Shown here: piece by piece, positions 9,175 through 17,252 of the stretch
Layout: every line of letters begins with the position of its first letter
Numbering within the stretch: the first letter of the stretch is position 1
Source of the DNA: Collinsella sp.
GTDB taxonomy: Bacteria; Actinomycetota; Coriobacteriia; Coriobacteriales; Coriobacteriaceae
Assembly: GCA_031296755.1 (NCBI GenBank)
Contig: JAUMMZ010000058.1
Span: 34,768 to 98,767, forward strand
Length of the DNA stretch: 64,000 nt
Direction of reading: 5' to 3'
Translations under genes and position numbers: made by a program
The notes under the pieces: generated by a model
Told to the model about the DNA's origin: nothing
What the model saw: only the letters and a program-made list of their open reading frames with translations
The model's database searches: none

Positions 9175-9243
9175 GGGGCCCGCATCGCTGCAGGCCCCTA
9201 CAGGTGGGCGATATTCTACGCCTTGCGGCACCCCGTCGCCCAC
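9175..9243 (-). ncRNA. Structured leader, candidate antitoxin RNA plus terminator for the ToxN-like gene
   Basis: On the minus strand an 8-bp stem (GTGGGCGA with TCGCCCAC, 9204-9243) encloses a small GCC-GCAA-GGC hairpin. It is followed by a second hairpin (9175-9198, GGGGCC ... GGCCCC) immediately before the toxin gene. Type III systems place an RNA antitoxin and an attenuating terminator in this position. Only one unit is visible here, not the usual tandem repeats, so this is inference. Confidence 0.35.
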
Positions 9244-9422
9244 GGAGGTTAAACGTACACGTAAGCCATACTCTGAAAGCCGCGGCTTCCGGCAAGTAGT
9301 TTATACCACGAAAGGCCGCTTTCAATGCGTATAGCTCGCAAAATAACACTCGCTGGGCCGTCACCCCTGGCCGTTACCCTCCAATCTTCATTGAAGTCAG
9401 CAGATCAATTCATATAGTCATG

Positions 9423-9461
9423 GGGGTTTATCCTAAAGGGAATCAAATTTATACCCCCATA
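9423..9461. repeat. Inverted repeat beside attachment core B
   Basis: Facing GGGGGT and TACCCCC blocks flank a 25-base AT-rich centre. It ends 15 bases from core B, and a similar GGGGGTA block lies left of core A, suggesting an arm or accessory site of this unit type. Confidence 0.45.
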
Positions 9462-9475
9462 ACTAAGGAATTTTC

Positions 9476-9486
9476 TATTCCCACTC
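9476..9486. other. guaA-type attachment core, copy B
   Basis: TATTCCCACTC followed by AATGACTA; the minus strand reads Leu-Val-Ile-Glu-Trp-Glu-stop, like the guaA end. It separates the toxin unit from the methyltransferase unit. Its right flank resembles that of core E. Confidence 0.65.
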
Positions 9487-9639
9487 AATGACTAGAGCCC
9501 TGGTGTAATTGGCTGGATCACCGTTCCGGGAACCGGTATCGACCTACCTGCCCGCCAAGCCCCTTCTTCAGCTCCAGCTTAGTATCTGACTCACACCGTT
9601 ATAAGCGAAAACCGAAGAGATGCGTCTTGGCCAAGAAAA

Positions 9640-9658
9640 TAAGGTTAGCCTTAACTTA
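9640..9658 (+). promoter_or_regulatory. DtxR/IdeR-like metal-responsive operator
   Basis: TAAGGTTAGCCTTAACTTA agrees with the DtxR/IdeR consensus (TWAGGTTAGSCTAACCTWA) at 17 of 19 positions. A plausible -10 (TTATAG at 9675-9680) lies downstream, so the box would overlap the -35 region. Binding of an iron- or manganese-loaded repressor here would shut off the three methyltransferase genes. Confidence 0.65.
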
Positions 9659-9676
9659 CTGCATGATTCGTGTGTT

Positions 9677-9698
9677 ATAGTTAGATAGCTCTAACTAT
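9677..9698 (+). promoter_or_regulatory. Second palindromic operator at the methyltransferase promoter
   Basis: ATAGTTAGA and TCTAACTAT form a perfect 9-bp inverted repeat around TAGC, overlapping the -10 and start region just before the ribosome binding site. Its TTAG/CTAA half-sites are also DtxR-family-like. Confidence 0.5.
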
Positions 9699-9713
9699 TT
9701 GGGGGCGATAGCC

Positions 9714-10343
9714 ATGCACGAACGCGAGGGTTTCTGGGACAAGAATGCCGGTCGGTATGACCGTTTCATGCGAAACGACCGGGCGGCGTATGAGAAGATG
9801 TATGGGCTGATCCGGCCGGTAGTGAACGCAAAAACCGTACTGGAGGTTGTCACCGGCACGGGGCTTATCGCAAAGAGCATCGTGAATGCGGCGGCGCACA
9901 TCGAGGCTACGGACGCTTCTGCAAAGATGATCCTTGAAGCAAAGCGGGACCATCAATCCGCAAAGCTGCACTTTTCCGTACAAGATATGTTCCGCCTGCC
10001 CTATGCACGGAAGTCCTTCGAAGTGGTGATCGTGTCCAACGCGCTTCACATAGTGCCGCATCCGGAAAAGGCCCTGCAAGAAATCAGGCGGGTGTTGAAG
10101 GACGACGGCGTGCTCATCGCGCCAACCTTCACCCACGCGGGGAACTCGGTTTCCGGCAAGGCAAAAGCCTTTTTCATGAGTATGGCGGGATTCCCCCTCC
10201 ACAGCAGGTGGACAAGCGAGGAATACCTACGTTTCCTGCGTCAAAACGGCTGGGCGGTGCAGAAAAGCGCGGTGCTGAAGGCCTCGTTCCCGTTGACCTA
10301 TGCGGAATGCACGAAATCGGAGGGGCCAGATGTCGTTCTTTGA
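9714..10343 (+). CDS. Class I SAM-dependent methyltransferase (1st of three)
   Basis: A 209-residue Rossmann-fold methyltransferase. The start at ATG 9714 follows GGGGG; an upstream TTG in frame is less likely. Motif I is VLEVVTGTGLIAKSI, followed by an acidic residue in EATDASAKMI. The motif IV-like region is FEVVIVSNALHIVPHPEKALQEIRRVLKDDGVLI. This is the Methyltransf_11/UbiE-like group acting on small molecules. The stop overlaps the next methyltransferase by 14 bases, so the two are translationally coupled. The operator upstream suggests induction when metal is scarce. The substrate is unknown. Confidence 0.85.
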   Translation: MHEREGFWDKNAGRYDRFMRNDRAAYEKMYGLIRPVVNAKTVLEVVTGTGLIAKSIVNAAAHIEATDASAKMILEAKRDHQSAKLHFSVQDMFRLPYARKSFEVVIVSNALHIVPHPEKALQEIRRVLKDDGVLIAPTFTHAGNSVSGKAKAFFMSMAGFPLHSRWTSEEYLRFLRQNGWAVQKSAVLKASFPLTYAECTKSEGPDVVL

Positions 10344-10935
10344 AAACACCCGCAAGCCCGTGGGCCTCGGCGGAAAACTTATGGTTGCCATGATGAATCT
10401 GGGCCACAGCCCTGTGTCGCGGTGGGGGCTTCGATTTCTACGACTTGCGCCAAACGCCAAGGTGCTGGATTGCGGCTGCGGAGGCGGGGCGAACATAAAA
10501 CGGCTGCTGAAAAAATACCCGCATGGCATCGTCAAGGGCATCGACTATTCACCCGTCAGCGTGGAGAAGGCTAGAAAGCTCAACCGAACTGCAATTCAGG
10601 AGGGGCGTTGCGCCGTTCTGCAAGGCAGTGTGGCGGAAATGGTGTTTGAGGATAGCTACTTCGATGCTGCCACGGCCTTTGAAACCGTCTATTTTTGGCC
10701 TGATTTGCCCCGATGCTTCCGTGAGGCCTGGCGGACGCTGAAGCCAGGCGGGACAATTCTTATCTGCAACGAGAGCAATGGCGATACGGACAAGGACGAG
10801 AGGTGGACGCAGATCATCGGCGGCATGACCATCTACAAGGACATTGAATTAAAGGCATGTCTGGAGCAGGCGGGTTTTCACGAGGTGCAGATACACAAAA
10901 AGAAAAAGTGGCTCTGCGTCACGGCGCGGAAGTAG
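10330..10935 (+). CDS. Class I SAM-dependent methyltransferase (2nd of three)
   Basis: A 201-residue methyltransferase starting at ATG 10330 with GGAGGGG upstream, inside the end of the preceding gene. Motif I is VLDCGCGGGANIKRLL; a later YFDAATAFETVYFWPDLPRCFREAWRTLKPGGTI is the usual Methyltransf_11 core. The C-terminus (IHKKKKWLCVTARK) matches small-molecule methyltransferases common in gut Firmicutes. A reading frame at 10975-11039 between this gene and the next could encode a 21-residue hydrophobic peptide, but it has no clear ribosome site. Confidence 0.85.
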   Translation: MSFFENTRKPVGLGGKLMVAMMNLGHSPVSRWGLRFLRLAPNAKVLDCGCGGGANIKRLLKKYPHGIVKGIDYSPVSVEKARKLNRTAIQEGRCAVLQGSVAEMVFEDSYFDAATAFETVYFWPDLPRCFREAWRTLKPGGTILICNESNGDTDKDERWTQIIGGMTIYKDIELKACLEQAGFHEVQIHKKKKWLCVTARK

Positions 10936-11050
10936 GGGTATCAAGCACGGGCATTTTTGCATCCATCCTGCACATGGCGATAGGCATGACGGTCATAGCG
11001 GCTATGCTGGCGGCAATTATGACAGTTTTTATTCACTGAGGAAGAAACCT

Positions 11051-11881
11051 ATGAAATGTAAAATTGAGAAAAACACCGTGCAGGAGACGCTGATCCTCCC
11101 GCTGTATTCCCGGAAGCTGTGTACGGAGTTGTACCCGAACCTTTACAGGGATGAAACAGCGGTTCGTCTGCTCGACCAGATCGACTACGACTTTTCAGAG
11201 GCAGAGAAAAACTACCGCAGCCTGATGCAGCGCTTTGGTGCGCTGGAGGTGGCCACACGGCAGAGTGATCTTGCTTTCGAGGTGCAGGATTACCTGAAAG
11301 GCCACCCCAATGCGGCGGTAGTCAATCTGGGCTGCGGGCTGGACAACACCGGCAGAACCTGCGACAACGGTAGATGCAAGATCTACAATCTGGACTTCCC
11401 GGATGTGATTGCCTTGCGGCAGCAGCTACTGCCCGCCGGGGATCGAGAACAAAATATCCCCTGCGACCTGAAAGACACCGCATGGTTTAGCAAAATCGAT
11501 GCCTCCCGCGGGGCGGTGTTCTTTGCCTCCGGGGTGTTCTATTACTTTCTGACCCAGCAGGTCCGGGAACTGGTGCGGGGGATGGCGGACGCTTTCCCCG
11601 GCAGTGTGCTGGTCTTTGATGCTGCCAATCGGACGGCGGTAAAGATGATCGCAAAAACATGGCTTAAGACTGCAAAAATCAAGGATGTGGGGGCATATTT
11701 TGCGGTTTCGGATGCCGCCAAGGAAATCGGCACGTGGGACAGCCGTCTGCAGGTCACAAGTCGCGGCTATATGCTGGGCTACAACGATTTGAGAGACCCT
11801 TCTGTCAGCGGCTTTTTCCGGTTTCTCGCAAGGGTCGGTGACAACGGGATGAAAATGCAAATCGTGAAAATAAGATTTTGA
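11051..11881 (+). CDS. LCM-type SAM-dependent methyltransferase (3rd of three)
   Basis: A 276-residue protein of the leucine-carboxyl-methyltransferase-like family (PF04072 type). The N-terminal ETLILPLYSRKLCTELYPNLYRD block and the early VVNLGCGLDNTGRTCDN SAM site are characteristic, as is YNLDFPDVIALRQQLLP after it. GVFYYFLTQQVRELVRGMADAFPGSVLVFD completes the core. In gut bacteria such proteins often sit near metal-uptake genes; that is family knowledge and no transporter is present in this unit. The ATG follows GAGGAAGAAACCT. All three methyltransferases appear to be one transcript ending at the hairpin near 12000. Confidence 0.8.
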   Translation: MKCKIEKNTVQETLILPLYSRKLCTELYPNLYRDETAVRLLDQIDYDFSEAEKNYRSLMQRFGALEVATRQSDLAFEVQDYLKGHPNAAVVNLGCGLDNTGRTCDNGRCKIYNLDFPDVIALRQQLLPAGDREQNIPCDLKDTAWFSKIDASRGAVFFASGVFYYFLTQQVRELVRGMADAFPGSVLVFDAANRTAVKMIAKTWLKTAKIKDVGAYFAVSDAAKEIGTWDSRLQVTSRGYMLGYNDLRDPSVSGFFRFLARVGDNGMKMQIVKIRF

Positions 11882-11967
11882 GAGGCAAAAACGAAGCGCA
11901 TTCACTTTGACGTCGAAGAAGACGGCTTTTACGGCGCATATTGGGCATGCAAGGACACGCATACAGC

Positions 11968-12001
11968 AGCGGGCACGGATTCAATTGAAACCGTGCCCGC
12001 T
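11968..12001 (+). terminator. Unit-end hairpin/terminator, copy 2
   Basis: A perfect 11-bp stem (AGCGGGCACGG with CCGTGCCCGCT) around a 12-base ATTCAATTGAAA loop, followed by an AT-rich run with TTTTTT. It ends the methyltransferase operon and stands 34 bases from attachment core C. Confidence 0.7.
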
Positions 12002-12035
12002 ATCTGATACTATATTTTTTATCGAACGTCTGTTC

Positions 12036-12046
12036 TATTCCCACTC
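12036..12046. other. guaA-type attachment core, copy C
   Basis: TATTCCCACTC preceded by an inverted pair GAAC ... GTTC (12024-12035), the same arrangement seen left of core E. It divides the methyltransferase unit from the Mef/Msr unit. Confidence 0.7.
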
Positions 12047-12432
12047 GGTGGTTATAGTTTTGCCGTCTCGTCACTCCAGTTGCACCCAGTTTTCGGCGGC
12101 ATCTCGAAGTGAGTGCCGCTGAATGACGCGACGTCGCGTTTCATCGGCTTCGGGGACAAAAGCTGGGACAACTTCAAAAACCATTTTCAAACTCAGAGTA
12201 TTGAGTTTTTATTTTTGTCCCAAGGGGCACGGAGAGCCGCCTTTGGAGGCTCGATATCGCCGAAAACGCCCGTTTTGAAACTCAACCGCCTTTGAGCCTG
12301 CAAGCCACCAGCTTCAACAGTAAGTGAGTCGACGCGGGTGGCTTACGAGCCGTTCACAAAACCGCAGGCCACAGGTCTTTGTCAACGATAAGCAAAGTGA
12401 ATAGTCTCAGGTGGCTTGCCCATGAGTTGGCG
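12036..12432. repeat. 397-base unit left-end repeat, copy 1
   Basis: Matches 16784-17180 over nearly its whole length, from the attachment core to the shared end ATGAGTTGGCG. Both copies contain facing GGGACAA and TTGTCCC blocks around a CAAACTCA/TGAGTTTTTG hairpin. No credible gene lies inside. It looks like the left end of one family of integrating units. Confidence 0.85.
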
Positions 12433-12558
12433 TAAGCCTGTTTAGCAAAAGGCTAATCGGACACGACAGGCCGCCCGCATGGCGACGGCGTTTCCCGTGC
12501 GGGCACAAACAGCCCTGCGTGCCCTGTCGCGCGATATCCCAATGCGACGTTCAGAACC

Positions 12559-12745
12559 CTACCCGCCAAGCAGCCACCTCGCGAAATTCAGCACGAGCAC
12601 GCCCTCCCGGGTATGGGGCTCATGCCTCGTGCGAGTGATGAGAATCTTCGGGAATGCATCCCCGATGGATAGAATCGGCGCAATCTCCCTCTCGAGCGTC
12701 GAATCGGCGCCGATATCGTCGCTCACATACACTCTCCTTCCCGGT
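12559..12745 (-). pseudogene. C-terminal remnant of a DUF4143-type ATPase
   Basis: On the minus strand the frame ending at 12559 reads LEREIAPILSIGDAFPKILI, then TRTRHEPHTREGVLVLNFARWLL. This is the typical final 50 residues of AAA_14/DUF4143 ATPases (S-I-x-D-x-x-P-K-x-L-I, then H-x-G-V-x-V-x-N). The upstream part is absent; reading beyond 12745 soon meets unrelated sequence. Confidence 0.65.
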
Positions 12746-12839
12746 TTCTAAACCTGGAAGGCAGTATGCGCAAGGATGCGTCGAGGTGCGATCCCAGTCG
12801 TACCATGCCAGCAGAGATGTCGAGGCACATTCGTTCATG

Positions 12840-12982
12840 CTGCAATGCGGGCATCGGAGATGAAAAACAGCCCGTCGGGTAGTCATGGGCGTGCGGGAGC
12901 CCGCATCAGTAACCTGCCTCCTCGGTTGTCCCTTCTTTGCATGGTCGTCTACATAAAGGAGGAACCAGCCATGCAGATCAGC
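12840..12982 (+). pseudogene. Orphan yjdF leader (riboswitch-like) with the first codons only
   Basis: About 140 bases match the leader of the complete yjdF gene (18590-18730). They include the paired CCGTCGGGTAGTC block, the CCTGCCTCC block, the AAAGGAGGAA ribosome site and the codons for MQIS. After that, similarity stops and unrelated sequence follows. It appears to be the counterpart of the body-only fragment at 8106-8492. Confidence 0.8.
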
Positions 12983-13560
12983 ATGCTTGCCCTTCTTGGG
13001 TCACGGACCGGGGAGGCGAGGGCCTCCGTCGGGACCGCCCCGAGCAACCGGCATATCCAAGGAATGACAAGGCTCGATCGCTGTGCTGGTCAGGATGCCG
13101 AAGCGGGCCGTCCGCCAATCGGAATGCGGGTCAGGATGCTGCAACGTGATTCCAGCTGCAGGATACGGCTCCTTTGCGGTTGCCGCAAAACCTGCTGGCA
13201 ACATTCTTACTATCCGAATGATGTACGCATCCCTTGGGATCGTTTCGCCTGACCAGGGCCATCTTCAGCGCCTCATCGGCCAGCTCGGCAGGCGCCTCTT
13301 CCACGCGTAATAGCCCTGGCGGGTCACCTATGCAACCAAAGATACAAAAGGGATCGAATGGCCAGAAAGGATTGTCCTTGCCGACAGGCAATCCTTGACA
13401 AACGAGCTTCAGCCTCCTTAAAATTGCGTGGTTTGCCGAACTGAGTCAGCGAAGGAGGGGTGTCGTGGTTGGTCTTTTCCGCACGTGGATGAGCGCCTAA
13501 AAAGCGGCGCTGTTATGGCGTCGCGCTGTTTTGCACGCCATTCCACGATTGGACATAACC
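12983..13560. other. 578-base stretch without a recognised gene
   Basis: Several short frames exist on both strands but none has family-like features. An inverted AGCGCC/GGCGCT pair at 13492-13509 lies shortly before the exporter gene and could be an attenuator, as mef-type genes are often controlled by attenuation; this is speculative. Confidence 0.4.
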
Positions 13561-14847
13561 ATGATGTTTGAAACCTCTCGGCGCAGGTCTGTTTCGCTGT
13601 GCCATTCATGGCAATTTAAGATTTGTTTCGTATGGGGCGGGGAGTTCGTGTCGACATTGACGAGCTCGATTCTCCAAATGGGTCTCATTTGGCATATCGC
13701 CCTCACGACAGAATCATCTTCCCTCCTCTCCCTGGCATCGTTAGCAGGCTTTCTGCCGATTGCTTTATTCGGAGTCCTTGCGGGCGCCGTTGTCGACAGA
13801 CTGCCTTTGAAACGTGTTCTCATCGGCGCCGACCTCTTCGTTGCCGCGGTGGGCGCCGCCTTGGCGATTGTCTCGTTGGCCGGCAGCTTACCTGCGTGGT
13901 CAATACTCATCGCCCTGTTTCTCCGCGCAGCTGGCACTTCGTTCTACACGCCGGCCTCCCAATCCCTCACGCCCCATCTCGCCCCGCCAGAGCATCTCGT
14001 TCGCCTATCGGAAGTGATGCAAGCGATTCAGTCCGCCGGATACATTCTTGGCGCCGCGCTCGCGACAGTGATTTATCCTGTGGCGGGCATTACCGCCATG
14101 ATTGCCCTCGACGTGCTGGGGGCGCTTTTCGCTTCTCTAGCTGTCCTCGCCGCTCAGATAGACGCAGGAGGACTCGACGAAGCCGACCGCAGCTCGTCCT
14201 TTTCCAATAAAGTTCGAGAACTTTTCTCTGAGATTTCGGACGGCTACAAGCTGATCAGGGGATACAGGGGGCTGTTCGCCCTTCTTTGGTGCGGGTTCGT
14301 CTTCGCTTTCGCGTTCTCCCCGCTCGCGGCATTGTTCCCAATAATGACCTTGGGACATTTTGGCGGTAGCACGGGGGATGCTGCTTTGGTGGAGGTCCTT
14401 TTCTCCGCAGGCATGCTGGCTGGGTCCGGCATTTTGGCGGCCACGGGAGGGTTCCGCAATAGGTCGCTCACCATGGTCGCCGCGATCGCCGGCTTCGGCG
14501 TCGTCGCAATCGCATCCGGATTGCTCGGCCCGTCGCTGTTCGCCGCTTTCTTACCGGCGAGCTTTCTTATGGGCGCATGCTCCCCGCTGTACGCGGGAAC
14601 CCAGACTGCCCTTATGCAGGAGCAGATACCTCCTGAGTACCTAGGCCGCGTTTTTGGTCTCTATGGAACCATTATGGCGTGGGCCATGCCCATGGGCCTC
14701 GCAGCCCCCTCCGTTTTTGCGGACCTGCTCGGAGCTCCGTTGTGGTCCGTCGGTTCTGGAGCGACCATGACACTGCTTGCGTTGGCGATGCTTCTCGCTC
14801 CAAGCGTCCGAAACGTGGGGAAAAAAGATTCCGGGCAGATTCAATAG
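13561..14847 (+). CDS. MFS efflux protein, Mef(A)-like (macrolide exporter family)
   Basis: A 428-residue, 12-helix major facilitator. It aligns by eye along its length with Mef(A)/Mef(E). Matching segments are ILQMGLIWHIAL at the first helix, SLAGFLPIALFGVLAGAVVDR, the conserved KRVLIGADL, FLRAAGTSFYTPA, and LGRVFGLYGTIMAWAMPMGL near the C-terminus. The ATG pair at 13561 has no strong ribosome site, so the start is uncertain. It is followed 260 bases later by an Msr(D)-like gene. Mef and Msr(D) act together to export macrolides and clear them from the ribosome. Actual substrate is not proven here. Confidence 0.8.
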   Translation: MMFETSRRRSVSLCHSWQFKICFVWGGEFVSTLTSSILQMGLIWHIALTTESSSLLSLASLAGFLPIALFGVLAGAVVDRLPLKRVLIGADLFVAAVGAALAIVSLAGSLPAWSILIALFLRAAGTSFYTPASQSLTPHLAPPEHLVRLSEVMQAIQSAGYILGAALATVIYPVAGITAMIALDVLGALFASLAVLAAQIDAGGLDEADRSSSFSNKVRELFSEISDGYKLIRGYRGLFALLWCGFVFAFAFSPLAALFPIMTLGHFGGSTGDAALVEVLFSAGMLAGSGILAATGGFRNRSLTMVAAIAGFGVVAIASGLLGPSLFAAFLPASFLMGACSPLYAGTQTALMQEQIPPEYLGRVFGLYGTIMAWAMPMGLAAPSVFADLLGAPLWSVGSGATMTLLALAMLLAPSVRNVGKKDSGQIQ

Positions 14848-14976
14848 CCCAAGCATTCGAAAAAAGAGGCGGCAGCCATCGGTTCGCGCGTCAGCCTTCA
14901 AGCCCTTGCGGCGACGAGGTATTGCGCCGACATCCCACATCGCGCTCCTTATTCGCCGCCAACTATCATTTTCGGA

Positions 14977-15017
14977 TTTGCCGGCTTGCGCAAGGCCAAA
15001 ACGCTCACGCCGGCAAT
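14977..15017 (+). promoter_or_regulatory. Inverted repeat between exporter and ABC-F genes
   Basis: TTGCCGGC and GCCGGCAA flank a 24-base loop in the 260-base gap before the ABC-F gene. Genes of this pair are known to be controlled by ribosome-stalling attenuation, so a leader hairpin here would fit, but no leader peptide could be identified with confidence. Confidence 0.35.
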
Positions 15018-15107
15018 CGGGCAAAGGCGAAAAATCGACGTGAACGATTCTTTATTGGCATGGCTGCGCTTCCAGAAAACGACAATACACAAAAGGTGGT
15101 TCAACTT

Positions 15108-16577
15108 ATGGAACTCATAGTCAAAGCTAAAGACATCTTTTTGGAATATGCCGGCCGCGATATTCTGGACATCGAAGAATTGGAAATCTACCCCTACGAT
15201 CGCATCGGCTTGGTAGGAGACAACGGTGCAGGCAAAACCAGCCTGCTAAAAATCCTGAGCGGCAATCTAACCATTGCGGACGCCGACGTCAGGCGCTTCG
15301 GCAGCATTGCCCTCATCGGCCAGCTCGACGAACTCGACCTTGATGCGGCTCAGGACAACGGCGAGATGCTCTCCCGTCTCAACGTCGCCGAAGTGGCGCA
15401 GGAGACGATGAGCGGCGGGGAGGAAACACGCGCCAAGATTGCCTCTGCGCTCTCCCAGCATGCAAGCGCGATCTTCGCCGACGAGCCTACGAGCCACCTC
15501 GACCAAGACGGCATCCGCCTTCTCGTCGGACAACTCAAGGCATTTGATGGGGCCCTGCTCATCGTGAGCCATGACCGTCATTTTCTCGACCAGGTGGTAG
15601 ACAAGATCTGGGAGCTCAAAGACGGCGGTATTTCCGAATTCTGGGGTGACTACTCCGACTATCTGCGACAGAAAGAAGAAGAGCGCAAAGCTCAGGCGAC
15701 TCGATACGAAGAGGCGATGCGCGAGCGCGATCGCCTCGAAGCCGCCATCGAAAAACAGCGGAAAAAAGCACGGCAGGTCGACGCCAAGCGGAAGGGTGCG
15801 AAAAAAAGCAACGAGTATGCAGGTCGCTTGGGGCATCAGAAAACAACCGGCACCAAGCAGAAGAAAATGCATCAGGCAGCTAAGAACATGGAGAAGCGCC
15901 TCGAAGCGCTCGAAGGGATCGAGGCCCCAGATAGCATTCGCGCCGTGCGCTTCCGCCAGAGCAAGGCCCTGGAACTGCACAGCAAATTTCCCATCTCGGC
16001 AGATGATTTCAGCTTGAGCTTCGGCAACTGCGTGCTCTATGACCACGCGAAATTCGAGATACCGCTCGGTGCCAAAGTGGCCATCACCGGTGGCAACGGC
16101 ACAGGAAAGACCAGCCTGCTGAAGGCAATCGTTCGACGCGCCGACGGTATCAACATCTCTCCCAAAGCAGAGATCGGCTACTTCGAACAGACAGGTTACA
16201 AGTTCGACGCCCGCCAGTCTGTGATCTCGTTCATGCAGAATGGTTGCGAGTACAGCATGACCGAAATTCGAGGCATCCTCGCCTCTATGGGAATCGGACC
16301 GCGCGACCTGACAAAGGACGTTGGCGTTCTCTCGGGAGGCGAAGTCATCAAGCTGCTACTCGCGAAGATGCTGCTGGGCAGATACAACATCTTGCTCATG
16401 GACGAGCCTGGAAATTACCTGGACATCAAGAGCGCCGAAGCCCTCGAGCAGATGATGAGCGCCTATGCCGGAACGATAGTGTTCGTCTCCCACGATAAGA
16501 GGCTGGTCGAGAACGTCGCAGACATTGTCTACGAAATAAAGGACACCAAGCTAGTCAAAATCTTTCAGCGCGAATAG
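15108..16577 (+). CDS. ABC-F ribosomal protection protein, Msr(D)-like
   Basis: A 489-residue duplicated ATPase without transmembrane helices. First domain: Walker A GDNGAGKTSLLK, signature MSGGEETR, Walker B IFADEPTSHLD. A charged linker around residues 180-270 (YSDYLRQKEEERK ... GRLGHQKTTGTKQKKM) is the P-site interaction motif region. Second domain: GGNGTGKTSLLK, VLSGGEVIK and ILLMDEPGNYLD. The start MELIVKAKDI and overall length (Msr(D) is about 487 residues) match Msr(D) closely. AAAGGTGG precedes the ATG. Such proteins dislodge macrolides from the ribosome. Second-domain N-Y replaces the usual S-N/F of DEPSNFLD, a minor difference. Confidence 0.88.
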   Translation: MELIVKAKDIFLEYAGRDILDIEELEIYPYDRIGLVGDNGAGKTSLLKILSGNLTIADADVRRFGSIALIGQLDELDLDAAQDNGEMLSRLNVAEVAQETMSGGEETRAKIASALSQHASAIFADEPTSHLDQDGIRLLVGQLKAFDGALLIVSHDRHFLDQVVDKIWELKDGGISEFWGDYSDYLRQKEEERKAQATRYEEAMRERDRLEAAIEKQRKKARQVDAKRKGAKKSNEYAGRLGHQKTTGTKQKKMHQAAKNMEKRLEALEGIEAPDSIRAVRFRQSKALELHSKFPISADDFSLSFGNCVLYDHAKFEIPLGAKVAITGGNGTGKTSLLKAIVRRADGINISPKAEIGYFEQTGYKFDARQSVISFMQNGCEYSMTEIRGILASMGIGPRDLTKDVGVLSGGEVIKLLLAKMLLGRYNILLMDEPGNYLDIKSAEALEQMMSAYAGTIVFVSHDKRLVENVADIVYEIKDTKLVKIFQRE

Positions 16578-16616
16578 CCCTAAATGAGCAGGAAATAATC
16601 CCCGAACGGAGACAAG

Positions 16617-16783
16617 GGAGTAAAACGGCAAAGAAAGAGCCTCCGTCCCAACGCAGGGAACGGAGGCTCTTTAATCGCTTTTACTCATCTCCGTCGCTGG
16701 TGGCTTTGTCATGACTCTCGTACGAAACGAAACTCAGCGGCATAGTGCGGCACTCAAAATCGCAGGTCAGAACCCTGTCGTCC
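16617..16783. repeat. Unit right-end repeat, copy 1
   Basis: About 165 bases matching 49412-49580, the segment next to guaA. Shared blocks are GGGAGTAAAACGGCAAAG, the CCTCCGTCCCAACGC hairpin, the CTCTCGTACGAAACGAAACT block and CAGGTCAGAACCCT just before the core. Together with the left-end repeat at 12036 it bounds the Mef/Msr unit. Confidence 0.85.
16636..16673 (+). terminator. Terminator in the unit right end
   Basis: An 11-bp stem (AGAGCCTCCGT with ACGGAGGCTCT), an inner CCC/GGG pair, and a short T-tract. It is placed to end the Mef/Msr transcript 59 bases after the Msr(D)-like stop. Confidence 0.75.
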
Positions 16784-16794
16784 TATTCCCACTC
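16784..16794. other. guaA-type attachment core, copy D
   Basis: TATTCCCACTC followed by GATGGCG; the minus strand reads Ala-Ile-Glu-Trp-Glu-stop, very close to the guaA end. It stands between the 165-base right-end repeat and the 397-base left-end repeat. Confidence 0.75.
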
Positions 16795-17180
16795 GATGGC
16801 GTCGGTTCTGCCGTCCCGTCACTCCAGTTACACCCAGTTTTCGGCATCGACACGGAACGCGTGCCGCCGAATGACGCGATGTCGCGTTTCGTCGGCTTCG
16901 GGGACAAAAGCTGGGACAACCTCAAAAACTTTTTTCAAACTCAGGGCTTTGAGTTTTTGTTTTTGTCCCAAAGTGCGCGGCGGGTCGCCTTTGGAGGCTC
17001 GATGGCGCCGAAAACGCCCGTTTTGAAACTCAACCGCCCTTTTGCCCGCAAGCCGCCAGCTGCAATCGCAAGTGAATTAACGCGGGTGGCTTGCGCGCCA
17101 TTTGCAAAACCCCAGGTCGCAGGTCTTCGCCATTCGTGAACAAAGTGAGTAGTCTCAGGTGGCTTGCTTATGAGTTGGCG
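16784..17180. repeat. 397-base unit left-end repeat, copy 2
   Basis: Second copy of the repeat at 12036-12432. It ends about 70 bases before the Abi gene and probably contains no gene. Confidence 0.85.
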
Positions 17181-17213
17181 AACGGGCCTTCAGGATTCAG
17201 GGCAAACATGCTG

Positions 17214-17219
17214 GTAGAA
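17214..17219 (+). promoter_or_regulatory. Probable -10 element of the Abi gene
   Basis: TAGAAT within GGTAGAATAGG, about 33 bases before the ATG. The same GGTAGAATAG string recurs at 18206-18215 as the -10 of the first downstream RNA gene. The -35 is weak. Confidence 0.4.
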
Positions 17220-17252
17220 TAGGATTCTCAAATCAATGACAGGAGACCGAGC

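Noticed and set aside
10975..11039. 21-residue membrane peptide between methyltransferase genes
   Set aside because: It is hydrophobic and ends just before the next gene, but there is no ribosome site and no known family. It may be chance.
13131..13391. Minus-strand frame between the orphan yjdF leader and the exporter
   Set aside because: It contains a plausible-looking helix (ELADEALKMALVRRND) but no recognisable family and no ribosome site.
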